Positions 1-7,257 of a stretch of 13,029 nucleotides of DNA are shown here, piece by piece. Each line of letters opens with the position of its first letter. The stretch's first letter is position 1. Source of the DNA: Desulfobacterales bacterium (lineage in GTDB: Bacteria; Desulfobacterota; Desulfobacteria; Desulfobacterales; UBA11574). Under the pieces are notes generated by a model. That model was given only the letters and a program-made list of their open reading frames with translations. It did no database searches and was not told the origin of the DNA. The stretch is from NCBI GenBank assembly GCA_030145595.1, contig JAQYVG010000074.1, positions 1 to 13,029 on the forward strand, given 5' to 3'. Made by a program: the position numbers and the translations under genes.

Positions 1-107
1 GCCGTCTTTTTGGCGGGATGCTTGTGATTTGTTATTTCCGGTTTATCCAGGTTAGGGTTTAGAAAATCGCCGGGCTACAGAATTTTTCTGAAAATGGAGC
101 AATAACT

Positions 108-1118
108 ATGAAAAAGACTATTATAAAAGGGACCGGGCGCTATTTGCCGCCCCGTGTTGTTACAAATCATGATCTTGAGCAATGGATGGACACATCGGAT
201 GAATGGATCCGGCAGCGTACCGGGATCGAAAAACGGCACTGGGTTCCTGAAGCCGGCGGAGTCGGGCCTTCGGATCTCGGTTTGGAAGCTGCTAAAATTG
301 CCCTGGAGCAGGCCGGGTGGACGCCTGAAGATATCGATCTCATCATTTTCGGGACCCTGAGCCCGGATATTTATTTTCCAGGTTCAGGGTGTCTTCTGCA
401 GCACAAACTGGGGCTCAAAACGACCCCGGCTCTTGATATCCGACAGCAATGCACCGGTTTTGTTTACGGCCTGGAAATGACGGATGCCTTTATTCGCAGC
501 GGTTATTACAACCGCATCCTGTTTGTCGGTGCTGAAGTCCATAGTACCGCCATTGATATTTCTACCCGGGGACGGGATATTTCGGTAATATTCGGTGACG
601 GTGCCGGGGCTGTCTGCCTGGAAGGCGTTGAAACAAAAGATCCTGTGGGTATTCTGGCCACTAATATGCATGCCCAGGGAGAATTTGCAGACATCCTGAC
701 GGTGGAATTGCCGTCCACCCTCCTAAGTCCCTGGATAACCGCAGAGATGATCAAAAAAGGCCGCCATCATCCGCACATGGACGGCAGGTTGGTCTTCAAA
801 ACCGCCGTCAGAAGGCTGCCAATGGTTGCAAAATCGACCATGGAAAAAGCCGGTCTTTCCATTGATGACATCGACCTTTTTATTCCGCATCAGGCTAACC
901 TTCGCATTAACCAGGCTTTTGCCAAGGCTATGAATTTGCCTGAAGAAAAAGTTTTTCATAATATCCAGCGCTATGGCAATACAACGGCAGCAAGCATACC
1001 GATTGCTCTTGACGAGGCCCTTGAGCAAAACATAATCGGAGACGGAAGCACGGTTCTTTTCCTGGCGCTGGGTGCCGGATTGACCTGGGGTGCGGTTATT
1101 TATCGGTTTCAACAGTGA
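108..1118 (+). CDS. fabH: Beta-ketoacyl-ACP synthase III (FabH-type)
   Basis: Predicted to condense an acyl-CoA starter with malonyl-ACP, the initiating step of type II fatty acid synthesis, in the cytoplasm. The 336 residues form a complete thiolase-fold KAS III. The catalytic triad is visible: Cys115 in the QQCTGF context, His261 in IPHQANLR and Asn291 in YGNTTAAS. The QANLR segment (262-266) is the ACP-contacting motif of FabH. FabH is usually about 317-320 residues; the extra length lies around 190-225, an insertion seen in a longer FabH subgroup. The ATG start has GGAG at 96-99 with 8-nt spacing. No other fatty acid gene is present, so it may be a second FabH or serve a special starter. 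Alternative: a KAS III-like enzyme of secondary metabolism, but the ACP motif favours fatty acid or related acyl synthesis. Confidence 0.87.
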   Translation: MKKTIIKGTGRYLPPRVVTNHDLEQWMDTSDEWIRQRTGIEKRHWVPEAGGVGPSDLGLEAAKIALEQAGWTPEDIDLIIFGTLSPDIYFPGSGCLLQHKLGLKTTPALDIRQQCTGFVYGLEMTDAFIRSGYYNRILFVGAEVHSTAIDISTRGRDISVIFGDGAGAVCLEGVETKDPVGILATNMHAQGEFADILTVELPSTLLSPWITAEMIKKGRHHPHMDGRLVFKTAVRRLPMVAKSTMEKAGLSIDDIDLFIPHQANLRINQAFAKAMNLPEEKVFHNIQRYGNTTAASIPIALDEALEQNIIGDGSTVLFLALGAGLTWGAVIYRFQQ

Positions 1119-1145
1119 GTTACACCCCAACCCGGCCAAGCCGGC

Positions 1146-1174
1146 CTCCGGCTCGTAGAGCCTACGCCTCGGAG
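1146..1174. repeat. Nested imperfect palindrome (REP-like)
   Basis: Outer arms CTCCG (1146-1150) and CGGAG (1170-1174) enclose a 3x3 internal loop and inner arms CGTAG (1154-1158) and CTACG (1162-1166) around an AGC loop. An alternative fold pairs GGCTC (1150-1154) with GAGCC (1158-1162). No T-tract follows, so this is not a canonical intrinsic terminator. Its position right after fabH and before further palindromic repeats suggests a REP-type extragenic element. Confidence 0.55.
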
Positions 1175-1195
1175 AGAACCAGATTGACTATTGTT

Positions 1196-1275
1196 GATTG
1201 ACGGAGCGGAGCGGAGATCCCGATTTTTCGGGGATGATTGACGGAGCGAAGCGTAGATCCCGATTTATCGGGGAT
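1196..1275. repeat. Two tandem 40-bp repeats, each with a hairpin
   Basis: Copy 1 is 1196-1235 and copy 2 is 1236-1275; they match at 37 of 40 positions and abut exactly. Each copy runs from GATTGACGGAGCG to a terminal imperfect inverted repeat (ATCCCGA, a 4-nt T-rich loop, TCGGGGAT). The next bases (GATTTATGG) look like the start of a decayed third copy. Both lie in the fabH-CBS intergenic region, which has no credible ORF. Confidence 0.75.
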
Positions 1276-1348
1276 GATTTATGGATGTACACATGCTGGA
1301 ATCGGGCCTTTTCCTCCGCTGTGGTGATATGAAGAAGGAGAACTTACC

Positions 1349-1897
1349 ATGCCTTTAAAAAGAAAAGTAAAAGACAGAATGATTCCCATCAAAAATTACT
1401 CGACGATTGCCCCGGATGCTACCTTAAGGGAAGCGGCCCTATCACTCAGAACCTCATATTGCGAATTGGAAACCGGTATGTGTACCGAAGCCGGTCCCCG
1501 CACCGTCATGGTCGTTGATGACAATGGCAAACTCTTAGGAATTTTAGATTTTAATAATTTTCTGGTAACACTGATTCCGGAAATCGCCGGGGGGCTGTCT
1601 GCCAAACTGGCAGCTCTGGGTGTATCCATAGCCTTTGCTCAAGCCGATGCCGCCTCTCTGGATGAAGCCAGGCAGGGCTTCAAGGCGCGCGTTATCAAAA
1701 ATGCTGAAACCAAAGTGCGCGACATCATGATGAAAATCAGAGGAACGATTGATGCCGATGAAAGCCTTATGGAAGGATTAAAAACTATGTTTCGCAATAA
1801 AATTAGCGTGATGCCCGTCTACGAAAACAATAAACTGGTCGGCGTGATCCGGGATACCGATTTTTTTCTGGCGGTTACGGATATCCTGGAAGAGTAA
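1349..1897 (+). CDS. Two-CBS-domain protein
   Basis: A stand-alone CBS pair (Bateman module) of 182 residues, with no signal peptide or membrane segment and therefore cytosolic. CBS1 spans about residues 7-72 (core VMVVDDNGKLLGILDFNNF) and CBS2 about 121-180 (start VRDIMMK, core VMPVYENNKLVGVIRDTDF). CBS pairs usually bind adenosine nucleotides and control a partner enzyme or channel; no partner is fused here. The roughly 50-residue helical stretch between the two motifs (73-120) is long for a minimal CBS pair. The ATG start has AAGGAG at 1335-1340 with 8-nt spacing. Met11 is an alternative start with no comparable ribosome site. Ligand and partner are unknown, and flanking genes give no clear operon link. 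Confidence 0.85.
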   Translation: MPLKRKVKDRMIPIKNYSTIAPDATLREAALSLRTSYCELETGMCTEAGPRTVMVVDDNGKLLGILDFNNFLVTLIPEIAGGLSAKLAALGVSIAFAQADAASLDEARQGFKARVIKNAETKVRDIMMKIRGTIDADESLMEGLKTMFRNKISVMPVYENNKLVGVIRDTDFFLAVTDILEE

Positions 1898-1987
1898 AAA
1901 ATCTTTTATAAGCATGTCAATACTAGTTGCGTGTCTTTAAGATTTTCATCGCACTATATTTTTACTTGTCGAACAGAACCGTCCAGC

Positions 1988-2006
1988 ACATTATTTTACA
2001 TAATGT
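1988..2006. promoter_or_regulatory. Perfect 7-5-7 palindrome, candidate operator
   Basis: ACATTAT (1988-1994), spacer TTTAC, then ATAATGT (2000-2006), with no mismatch. It ends two bases before a perfect TATAAT box, so it occupies the expected -35/-10 spacer region of the cytochrome-yceI promoter. A repressor or a spacer-binding activator would act there. The motif is not a clear FNR, Rex or Fur site, so I do not name the regulator. Confidence 0.45.
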
Positions 2007-2008
2007 CA

Positions 2009-2014
2009 TATAAT
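2009..2014 (+). promoter_or_regulatory. Candidate -10 box for the cytochrome-yceI operon
   Basis: A perfect TATAAT, 45 nt before the cytochrome ATG. No good -35 hexamer lies 16-19 nt upstream, which fits a promoter dependent on a factor binding the adjoining palindrome. The assignment is a prediction from motif and position only. Confidence 0.4.
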
Positions 2015-2059
2015 TAAATCCCCTTTCCATAATTTCATTTCAATGCTGAATCGACTTAG

Positions 2060-3112
2060 ATGAAAAACGTCCCGACCTATTCTTTGCTTTGCATGATATT
2101 ATTAATCCTGAACAGCTGTAGCCTGCTGCATAGAGAGGTTGTGCGAGTTACGCCTAATACCGCACAAAGTCAGATATGCGGAAAATGTCATGTAGAAGAA
2201 TACAGGGAATGGGAACAAAGTGCTCATAGAAACGCTTATATTTCAAACGATTTCAAAGAACAGTCAGAAAACTATGGTGATGAGGAATGTTTAACCTGTC
2301 ATGTACCAAATCCTATCTATGGTGCAGAAGAATTAACAGCAAGGAACCATAATCTCAACGAAGGAATTAATTGCGTCACTTGTCATTTAACACCTGAACA
2401 GAGAATTGCCGGCCCCCTTTCTGTTTTTCCCGCCCATGCGATTAATATGAATGATCCCTTTTATCGCCGCAGTGTTTTATGTGGTACCTGCCATGATGAA
2501 CATTTTGAACAATGGGAGCAGACCAGGGAATTAATTAATCAATCTAATCCTGAAAAAACTATTTTGTCCTGTCAGGAATGTCATATGCCTAAGATTCGCA
2601 GAAAACTGATTGCACAAGGGTTTTTTCAATATGCCCATAAGGAGCACGAAGCGCGAAAACATACTTTTACAAGCAGTCCGGCGCCATACAATAAAAGAGA
2701 TTCATGGTTATTAATTGAAACTGAAGTATTATTAGAAGCAAAAGAAAAATGGCCTGTCAGAATCATAGTTAGCCATGATATACCGCATGCATTACCGGCT
2801 GTATACTATGGCTTTAAAGAAATTGATTTCTTTGTTGCGTTAAAAAGCTTTGACGAACAGATATTAGACGAACAAGTCCTAACTTTTAGTTCGGAATATG
2901 ATGAATATATTGCACCTAATAAAAAGTCGAAATACGATTTTTATTTTCCTAGTTCAATTAAGGCACAAACTGAATTTTTAGAAATAAAAGTAAAACGAAT
3001 TACAAATAATGCGGATTCTGATGACAAGATTATTTATTTTAATAAACGAAGAATTTATCATGTTAATTCAGATTTCGACCCAGACGATATAATGGACACC
3101 CTTTTATTTTGA
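2060..3112 (+). CDS. Pentaheme c-type cytochrome lipoprotein
   Basis: Five CXXCH heme sites are visible at residues 40-44, 77-81, 105-109, 141-145 and 171-175, all in the first half, resembling cytochrome c554-like multiheme proteins. The N-terminus is a short signal peptide ending in LNSC with lipobox Cys20, so the mature protein is probably a lipid-anchored, periplasm- or surface-facing electron carrier. Residues about 208-350 carry no heme; a SHDIPHALPAVYYG stretch near 238-251 recalls the GH.LPTG element of some multiheme cytochromes. An in-frame TAG at 2057-2059 fixes the start at 2060, yet no Shine-Dalgarno is visible. The stop overlaps the start of the yceI-like gene, implying coupled translation. 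The gene is AT-rich (30% GC at 2701-2760, 23% at 3001-3060). The redox partner is not evident; the role is inferred from motifs. Confidence 0.88.
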   Translation: MKNVPTYSLLCMILLILNSCSLLHREVVRVTPNTAQSQICGKCHVEEYREWEQSAHRNAYISNDFKEQSENYGDEECLTCHVPNPIYGAEELTARNHNLNEGINCVTCHLTPEQRIAGPLSVFPAHAINMNDPFYRRSVLCGTCHDEHFEQWEQTRELINQSNPEKTILSCQECHMPKIRRKLIAQGFFQYAHKEHEARKHTFTSSPAPYNKRDSWLLIETEVLLEAKEKWPVRIIVSHDIPHALPAVYYGFKEIDFFVALKSFDEQILDEQVLTFSSEYDEYIAPNKKSKYDFYFPSSIKAQTEFLEIKVKRITNNADSDDKIIYFNKRRIYHVNSDFDPDDIMDTLLF

Positions 3113-3810
3113 TGCACCAACATTATAAAATATTTGTGATAGGAATTTTAATCATGATAGCTGTTGCATGCAACTACGGCTTTGCCTCTGCACAGCCTGA
3201 AAAGGATGAGGAGATCTACCATATATTACAAAAAGGTTATATTTCTATCAAAGGACAAACTAATATTTTTGATTTTACAGGAAAGGCAATACAGCATGAG
3301 GGAGAGTTAAAAGAAGAAAATGGAAAGTATACCGGTACTGTTATTCTTAGATTTAATAACCTGGATATGAATTTACCTTATGCAAAAAAAGTGCTCAACG
3401 ATCCTGAATACATGGATGCTAATCATTATCCGATTATAAAAATTCTGCTGGATAATTTTCATCCGGAAGAAGCGCCGGCTCAAGTTAACGGTGCTTTAAC
3501 GTTGCATGGGATAACACACCCCATTACAATTGAAACTCGGTTTAATTATATTTCTCCTGTTGTTGCCATTGAAGGGAAGTTAAAGATCAGCCAATCATCA
3601 TTTAACGTAAAACCTTATAATTGGGGGGTTGTAAAAGTTGATGATGCTCTTGAAATTATTTTTAGGGTCTTTTTTTGCGAGGACCATAAAGGCATGCCGG
3701 AGTATGATATGATTTCGCAGGCAGAAATAAAACGTTTATTTGAAGAATACAACATCAAAATTTTGATAGAAAAAGATTATTTTGGCTGCGAAGAACTGAA
3801 AAAAAAATAA
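3112..3810 (+). CDS. YceI-like exported protein
   Basis: The core GALTLHGITHPITIE (about residues 127-141) followed by ISQSSFNVKPYNWGVVKVDDALEI is diagnostic of the YceI-like lipocalin fold, which in characterised members binds polyisoprenoids or quinones in the periplasm. The N-terminus is a signal sequence with two possible cleavage sites: a lipobox-like AVAC with Cys20, or ASA before Gln28. After the YceI domain comes a 40-residue charged tail (about 192-232) not typical of the family. I chose the ATG at 3112, which overlaps the upstream TGA (TGATG); a TTG at 3109 would add one residue. Coupling to a multiheme cytochrome suggests a shared envelope redox role, with the YceI protein perhaps carrying a lipophilic cofactor. 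That is inference. Confidence 0.85.
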   Translation: MHQHYKIFVIGILIMIAVACNYGFASAQPEKDEEIYHILQKGYISIKGQTNIFDFTGKAIQHEGELKEENGKYTGTVILRFNNLDMNLPYAKKVLNDPEYMDANHYPIIKILLDNFHPEEAPAQVNGALTLHGITHPITIETRFNYISPVVAIEGKLKISQSSFNVKPYNWGVVKVDDALEIIFRVFFCEDHKGMPEYDMISQAEIKRLFEEYNIKILIEKDYFGCEELKKK

Positions 3811-3826
3811 GATAAAATAGTTTTTC

Positions 3827-3885
3827 AATCAGGGATGAATTGGGGGAGTGCAGGTAATCTTTTAGCCTTTCAGATATCCCTGATT
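3827..3885. repeat. Perfect 10-bp inverted repeat in intergenic region
   Basis: AATCAGGGAT (3827-3836) and ATCCCTGATT (3876-3885) are exact reverse complements separated by 39 nt. They lie just after the yceI-like stop codon and about 145 nt before the histidine kinase. There is no terminal T-tract, so the structure could be an RNA stem stabilising the upstream mRNA 3' end, or a pair of protein sites. The remainder of 3811-4029 holds no ORF I can support. Confidence 0.45.
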
Positions 3886-4029
3886 CCGGCGCTAAGGGTT
3901 CTCGCATAAATAATTTCACATTTTCACATCTCAGCTTCAGCTCATTTTTGGCCTATGTTGCCTGCTTGACATTCCAATCATAAGAGTGCATTGCTTTATT
4001 AACAAGCGTTTGATAAATAGGAAAATATC

Positions 4030-5466
4030 ATGAAGTGGCCGCAACTTAAAACAGATTTGCAATGGAAAATGAATTTATTCATTCTCCTTGGTATTGTTGT
4101 ACTGATTGTAAACTTTTTAATCGTTTATATTGAAAGTTACAATCTGAACCATCGCATACTTAAACTTGAACTGGTAGAGGATTTAAATATTTCGATTCTT
4201 GAGATGAGAAGGTTTGAAAAGAATTATCTATTGTATCACGATATAGATAGTCTTGAATTTGCAAGGTTTTATTATGATCAGGTCCACAAATTATTATCAC
4301 ATAAGTTAATCGATCTTGGAGAATCACGTAACGCGCCGGCCTATGTTCCATTAAATCAAAGTTTAATAAAATATGAGGCCATTCTTGAAAAAATTGGCAG
4401 CACACCAATCGGTAAGACCCCTGACAAGAAGATGCAAGATAAAATTAGATCTATTGGAAAAAATATGGTGGATTTGGCCGAAGATCTATTGAGCAGAGAG
4501 AAACTTCGTATCGGCAAAGCAGCAAAAAAAGCGTTGTGGTGGCCGCTTATTATTACGGGAGCATTATTAATTCTGTTTATCGCCGGCACAACAATGGTGA
4601 CCAAAAGGGTGGTCAAGCCGCTGGTGAAGATAGAAAGGGCAACGAGGAAGATTGGACGGGGCGACTTCAGCCCGCTTCACCACACCGGCGGGATGGATAG
4701 TCAGGTGGATCGATTGGTTGATGCGTTTAATAAAATGGCCCTGGAACTGGAAGCCAGACAAGAACAAATCATTCATTCCCGGAAAATCGCCTCTTTAGGA
4801 ACTTTGATTTCCGGTACCGCGCATGAATTGAACAATCCGATCAATAACATCGTCTTGACTATCGATACGCTTGTCGGCGGGAGAAAAATATCGGATGAGA
4901 GACGCGCGGAGTTATTGAACGACATTCTCAGGCAGGCTCTGCGGGCCAGTGAGATTGTGAAAAACCTTCTTGACTTCTCTCGTGCTGAAACGTACGGCTT
5001 CAAAGAATTGGATTTAGGGGAGCTTTTGGGGGAAACGATCCAGATTGCCAGGAATCAAATTGTGGTGTTGGGAGTAAAGCTGCGCGAAGAAATTGACGAA
5101 AATTTGCCGAAGATTTATGGAAACCACCAGGGACTGCAACAGGTCTTTTTAAACATCATCACCAACGCCGTTCAGTCCATGCAAAACGGAGGCGATTTTA
5201 CGATTCGCGCTAATCTTGAGCAAGACAATAAAATCAATGTGTTAATTAAGGATACCGGCACCGGCATTTCTGAAGAGCATCTGCCCAATATTTTCGATCC
5301 GTTCTTTACAACAAAAGAAGTGGGGGAGGGTACAGGATTAGGGCTGTCAGTCAGCTACGGAATAATCAAAAGACACGGCGGTCAGATAACGGTAACCAGC
5401 AGGGTGGACAAGGGAACAACCTTTACAATTACCCTGCCTGTTCGTGAGAAGATAGGAAATGGATAG
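4030..5466 (+). CDS. Membrane sensor histidine kinase
   Basis: The 478 residues form a complete sensor kinase: TM1 about 15-34, a periplasmic helical sensor 35-169, TM2 170-190, HAMP about 191-245, HisKA with phospho-acceptor His265 (AHELNNP), and HATPase_c with the N-box around Asn375-Asn379, G1 DTGTGI (408-413), F-box FDPFFTTK (422-429) and G2 GEGTGLGLS (432-440). The sensor begins with MRRFEKNYLLYHD (59-71), like the first helix of four-helix-bundle ligand-binding domains in chemoreceptors. The gene overlaps the downstream NtrC-type regulator by 8 nt, so the pair is coupled and almost surely cognate. The start has only a weak AGGA upstream. GC is 32% in the sensor segment (4261-4320) but 50% in the HAMP segment (4681-4740), suggesting a chimeric gene. 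The ligand is unknown. Confidence 0.93.
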   Translation: MKWPQLKTDLQWKMNLFILLGIVVLIVNFLIVYIESYNLNHRILKLELVEDLNISILEMRRFEKNYLLYHDIDSLEFARFYYDQVHKLLSHKLIDLGESRNAPAYVPLNQSLIKYEAILEKIGSTPIGKTPDKKMQDKIRSIGKNMVDLAEDLLSREKLRIGKAAKKALWWPLIITGALLILFIAGTTMVTKRVVKPLVKIERATRKIGRGDFSPLHHTGGMDSQVDRLVDAFNKMALELEARQEQIIHSRKIASLGTLISGTAHELNNPINNIVLTIDTLVGGRKISDERRAELLNDILRQALRASEIVKNLLDFSRAETYGFKELDLGELLGETIQIARNQIVVLGVKLREEIDENLPKIYGNHQGLQQVFLNIITNAVQSMQNGGDFTIRANLEQDNKINVLIKDTGTGISEEHLPNIFDPFFTTKEVGEGTGLGLSVSYGIIKRHGGQITVTSRVDKGTTFTITLPVREKIGNG

Positions 5467-6805
5467 TTCAAATGTAAGCATTGCCCTTATTGATGACGAT
5501 ATTACTACCGCTCAAAGGTTAGAGGAGGGTTTAATTGCATTAGGATATCCTGTCGATGTATTTGCCGACGGGGAGCCTTTCCTGGATCGCTTTCTATTGT
5601 CGCCTTATGATCTTGTTATTACGGATCTTAAACTGCGGGGTATGAGCGGCCTTGAAATCTTGCGGCGGGTTAAATCAAAGCGAGAAGAGACCGAGGTCGT
5701 TGTAATTACCGGTTTTGGATCAGTAGATACCGCTGTTGACGCCATACGCTCCGGAGCCTTCCATTATCTGACCAAACCGATCCGGCTATACGAGTTCCAA
5801 AACCTGATTAAACGGATTATAGAGAAGATCATTCTGCGAAATGAAGCCCGGAATTTGCGTGCCTCGATACCACGAGGAGCGGGTCTGGGAGATATCATCG
5901 GTTGCAGTCCTGAAATGAACAAGATTTTCAGGATGGTTGAAAAGGTCGTTCCGTTAAGCTGCTCGATACTGATTCAGGGAGAAAGCGGTACAGGTAAAGA
6001 ATTACTGGCCAAGGCAATCCACCAGCTTAATCCGCACCGCAAGGGTCCCATGGTGTCGTTTAACTGTGGAGGGTTCAGCAACGAACTGCTCGCCAACGAG
6101 CTTTTTGGACATGAGCGGGGATCGTTTACAGGCGCCCACCGTGCTAAGAAGGGTTTATTGGAAGCCGCCGATCACGGGACGGTTTTATTGGATGAAATCG
6201 GCGAGATGCCTCTGGATATGCAGGTGAAATTGCTGCGAGTGCTGCAGGAAAAGCAAATTTACCGCATCGGAAGCACAAAACCGATATCCCTGGATATTCG
6301 AGTTCTGGCCGCTTCAAACAAAAATATTCGCGAAGAGGTAGAAAAAGGACGGTTCCGGGAAGATCTTTTTTTTCGCTTGAATGTCGTGACCATTTCTTTG
6401 CCGCGACTGGTTGAACGGGAAGGCGATCTTCCCCTTCTAATGAATCATTTTCTCCGTAGAGCCGCTCGCATGTATCAAAAAGAGGTTTCAGGTTTCTCTC
6501 AGGAAGTAAAAGAGGCTCTGGAAAAGTATCATTTCCCCGGGAACATTCGAGAATTGAAAAACATTACTGCCCGTGCCGTTATTCTCAGCGAGGGACCGGA
6601 AATTCAATTAGATGACTTGCCTCAATCCTTGCGAAAAGGCTTTTCCCCCGACACCGTCGAAATTAAAACCCTGGAAGATCTGGAAAAAGATTATCTGCGG
6701 CGTGTTCTTGCAAAAAAACAACACAATCGCACTGAAGTCGCTAAGGTTTTAGGGATAACCCGATCCACACTTTGGCGCAAAATTAAAAAGTATGGCCTGG
6801 AATAG
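5459..6805 (+). CDS. NtrC-family sigma-54 response regulator
   Basis: A cytosolic transcription activator of 448 residues. The receiver (about 5-120) has the acidic pocket IDDD (11-14), phospho-acceptor Asp56, Thr84 and Lys106. The AAA+ domain (about 145-385) has Walker A GESGTGKE (174-181), the sigma-54 contact loop GSFTGA (221-226; Ser in place of the usual Ala), Walker B VLLDEIGEM (242-250) and the FPGNIREL segment (359-366). A Fis-type helix-turn-helix lies at about 421-446. The segment FNCGGFSNEL (201-210) differs from the common NCAAIP. Translation is coupled to the kinase gene (8-nt overlap); GAGAAG at 5446-5451 is a plausible ribosome site. The only clear sigma-54 promoter in the window precedes the exporter operon, making that operon the leading target. 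This regulatory link is inference. Confidence 0.95.
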   Translation: MDSSNVSIALIDDDITTAQRLEEGLIALGYPVDVFADGEPFLDRFLLSPYDLVITDLKLRGMSGLEILRRVKSKREETEVVVITGFGSVDTAVDAIRSGAFHYLTKPIRLYEFQNLIKRIIEKIILRNEARNLRASIPRGAGLGDIIGCSPEMNKIFRMVEKVVPLSCSILIQGESGTGKELLAKAIHQLNPHRKGPMVSFNCGGFSNELLANELFGHERGSFTGAHRAKKGLLEAADHGTVLLDEIGEMPLDMQVKLLRVLQEKQIYRIGSTKPISLDIRVLAASNKNIREEVEKGRFREDLFFRLNVVTISLPRLVEREGDLPLLMNHFLRRAARMYQKEVSGFSQEVKEALEKYHFPGNIRELKNITARAVILSEGPEIQLDDLPQSLRKGFSPDTVEIKTLEDLEKDYLRRVLAKKQHNRTEVAKVLGITRSTLWRKIKKYGLE

Positions 6806-6835
6806 GGTGTGATTATCTATTGCGATCGGCACTTT

Positions 6836-7240
6836 TTATTTTCCGGTCATTAACTTTACAAAGCCCTTGCGCCGCACTTTCTTTTTAGCCCTTTTGACGG
6901 CAACCCGGATTTCACTCATTCGAAAAGGTTTGGCAATAAATTCATATGCACCCTTGATACGCGATTCCCGAAAGGTCTCTATCGTGGCGTACCCGGTAAT
7001 CATGATCACCTCGCACGCCGGGCATTTTTCTTTAACCATTTCCAGAAAAGCCATTCCATCAATTCCATCCATTTTCAGATCGGTAACCACAATATCGAAA
7101 CATTTCTCGGTGACCCTTTTTAATGCAACCGCGCTGTCAGTAAATACCTCGACGTCATAGCCATCATCTTCCAGCTCCGGCTTCAGGCGGTCACCGACAA
7201 TGGCTTCATCGTCCAGGACACAGACTGTAGTTTTATTCAT
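6836..7240 (-). CDS. Stand-alone receiver-domain response regulator
   Basis: A single receiver domain of 134 residues with no output domain. Key residues are visible: DDE (10-12), phospho-acceptor Asp54 in VVTDLKMDG, Thr82 (MITGYAT) and Lys104 (IAKPF). A strongly basic tail (117-134, with clusters KRAKKK and RRK) follows the fold. The ATG at 7240 has an excellent GGAGGG (7248-7253), 7-nt spacing. It is the last gene of the exporter operon, 17 nt after the PEP-synthase-like gene, so its partner may be that protein, the kinase encoded at 4030, or the HisKA-only sensor upstream. Its 3' end faces the NtrC-type gene with 30 nt between stops; no clear terminator is visible there. Confidence 0.92.
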   Translation of the reverse strand: MNKTTVCVLDDEAIVGDRLKPELEDDGYDVEVFTDSAVALKRVTEKCFDIVVTDLKMDGIDGMAFLEMVKEKCPACEVIMITGYATIETFRESRIKGAYEFIAKPFRMSEIRVAVKRAKKKVRRKGFVKLMTGK

Positions 7241-7257
7241 TATTATCCCTCCGTTAG

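Noticed and set aside
1..107. Possible end of an upstream gene or a terminator (CCGTC-TTTTT-GGCGG near the start of the window).
   Set aside because: The stem is five pairs including a G-U, has no T-tract after it, and no reading frame with recognisable sequence enters from the left.
1898..1946. AAAATCTT / AAGATTTT inverted repeat after the CBS gene as a terminator.
   Set aside because: The arms are entirely weak AT-rich pairs with a 33-nt loop and no following T-tract.
3954..3975. A sigma-54-like TGG...TGC element before the histidine kinase gene.
   Set aside because: The GG and GC dinucleotides are 10 rather than 12 bases apart, two bases too close for the -24/-12 geometry.
3966..3995. 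TTGACA as a -35 box for the kinase-activator operon.
   Set aside because: At spacings of 16-18 nt the candidate -10 sequences (such as ATTGCT) match TATAAT poorly, so I do not call a promoter.
6806..6835. A bidirectional terminator between the convergent activator and receiver genes.
   Set aside because: The 30-nt gap contains only a short GCGATCGGC symmetry and no stem-loop with T-tracts.
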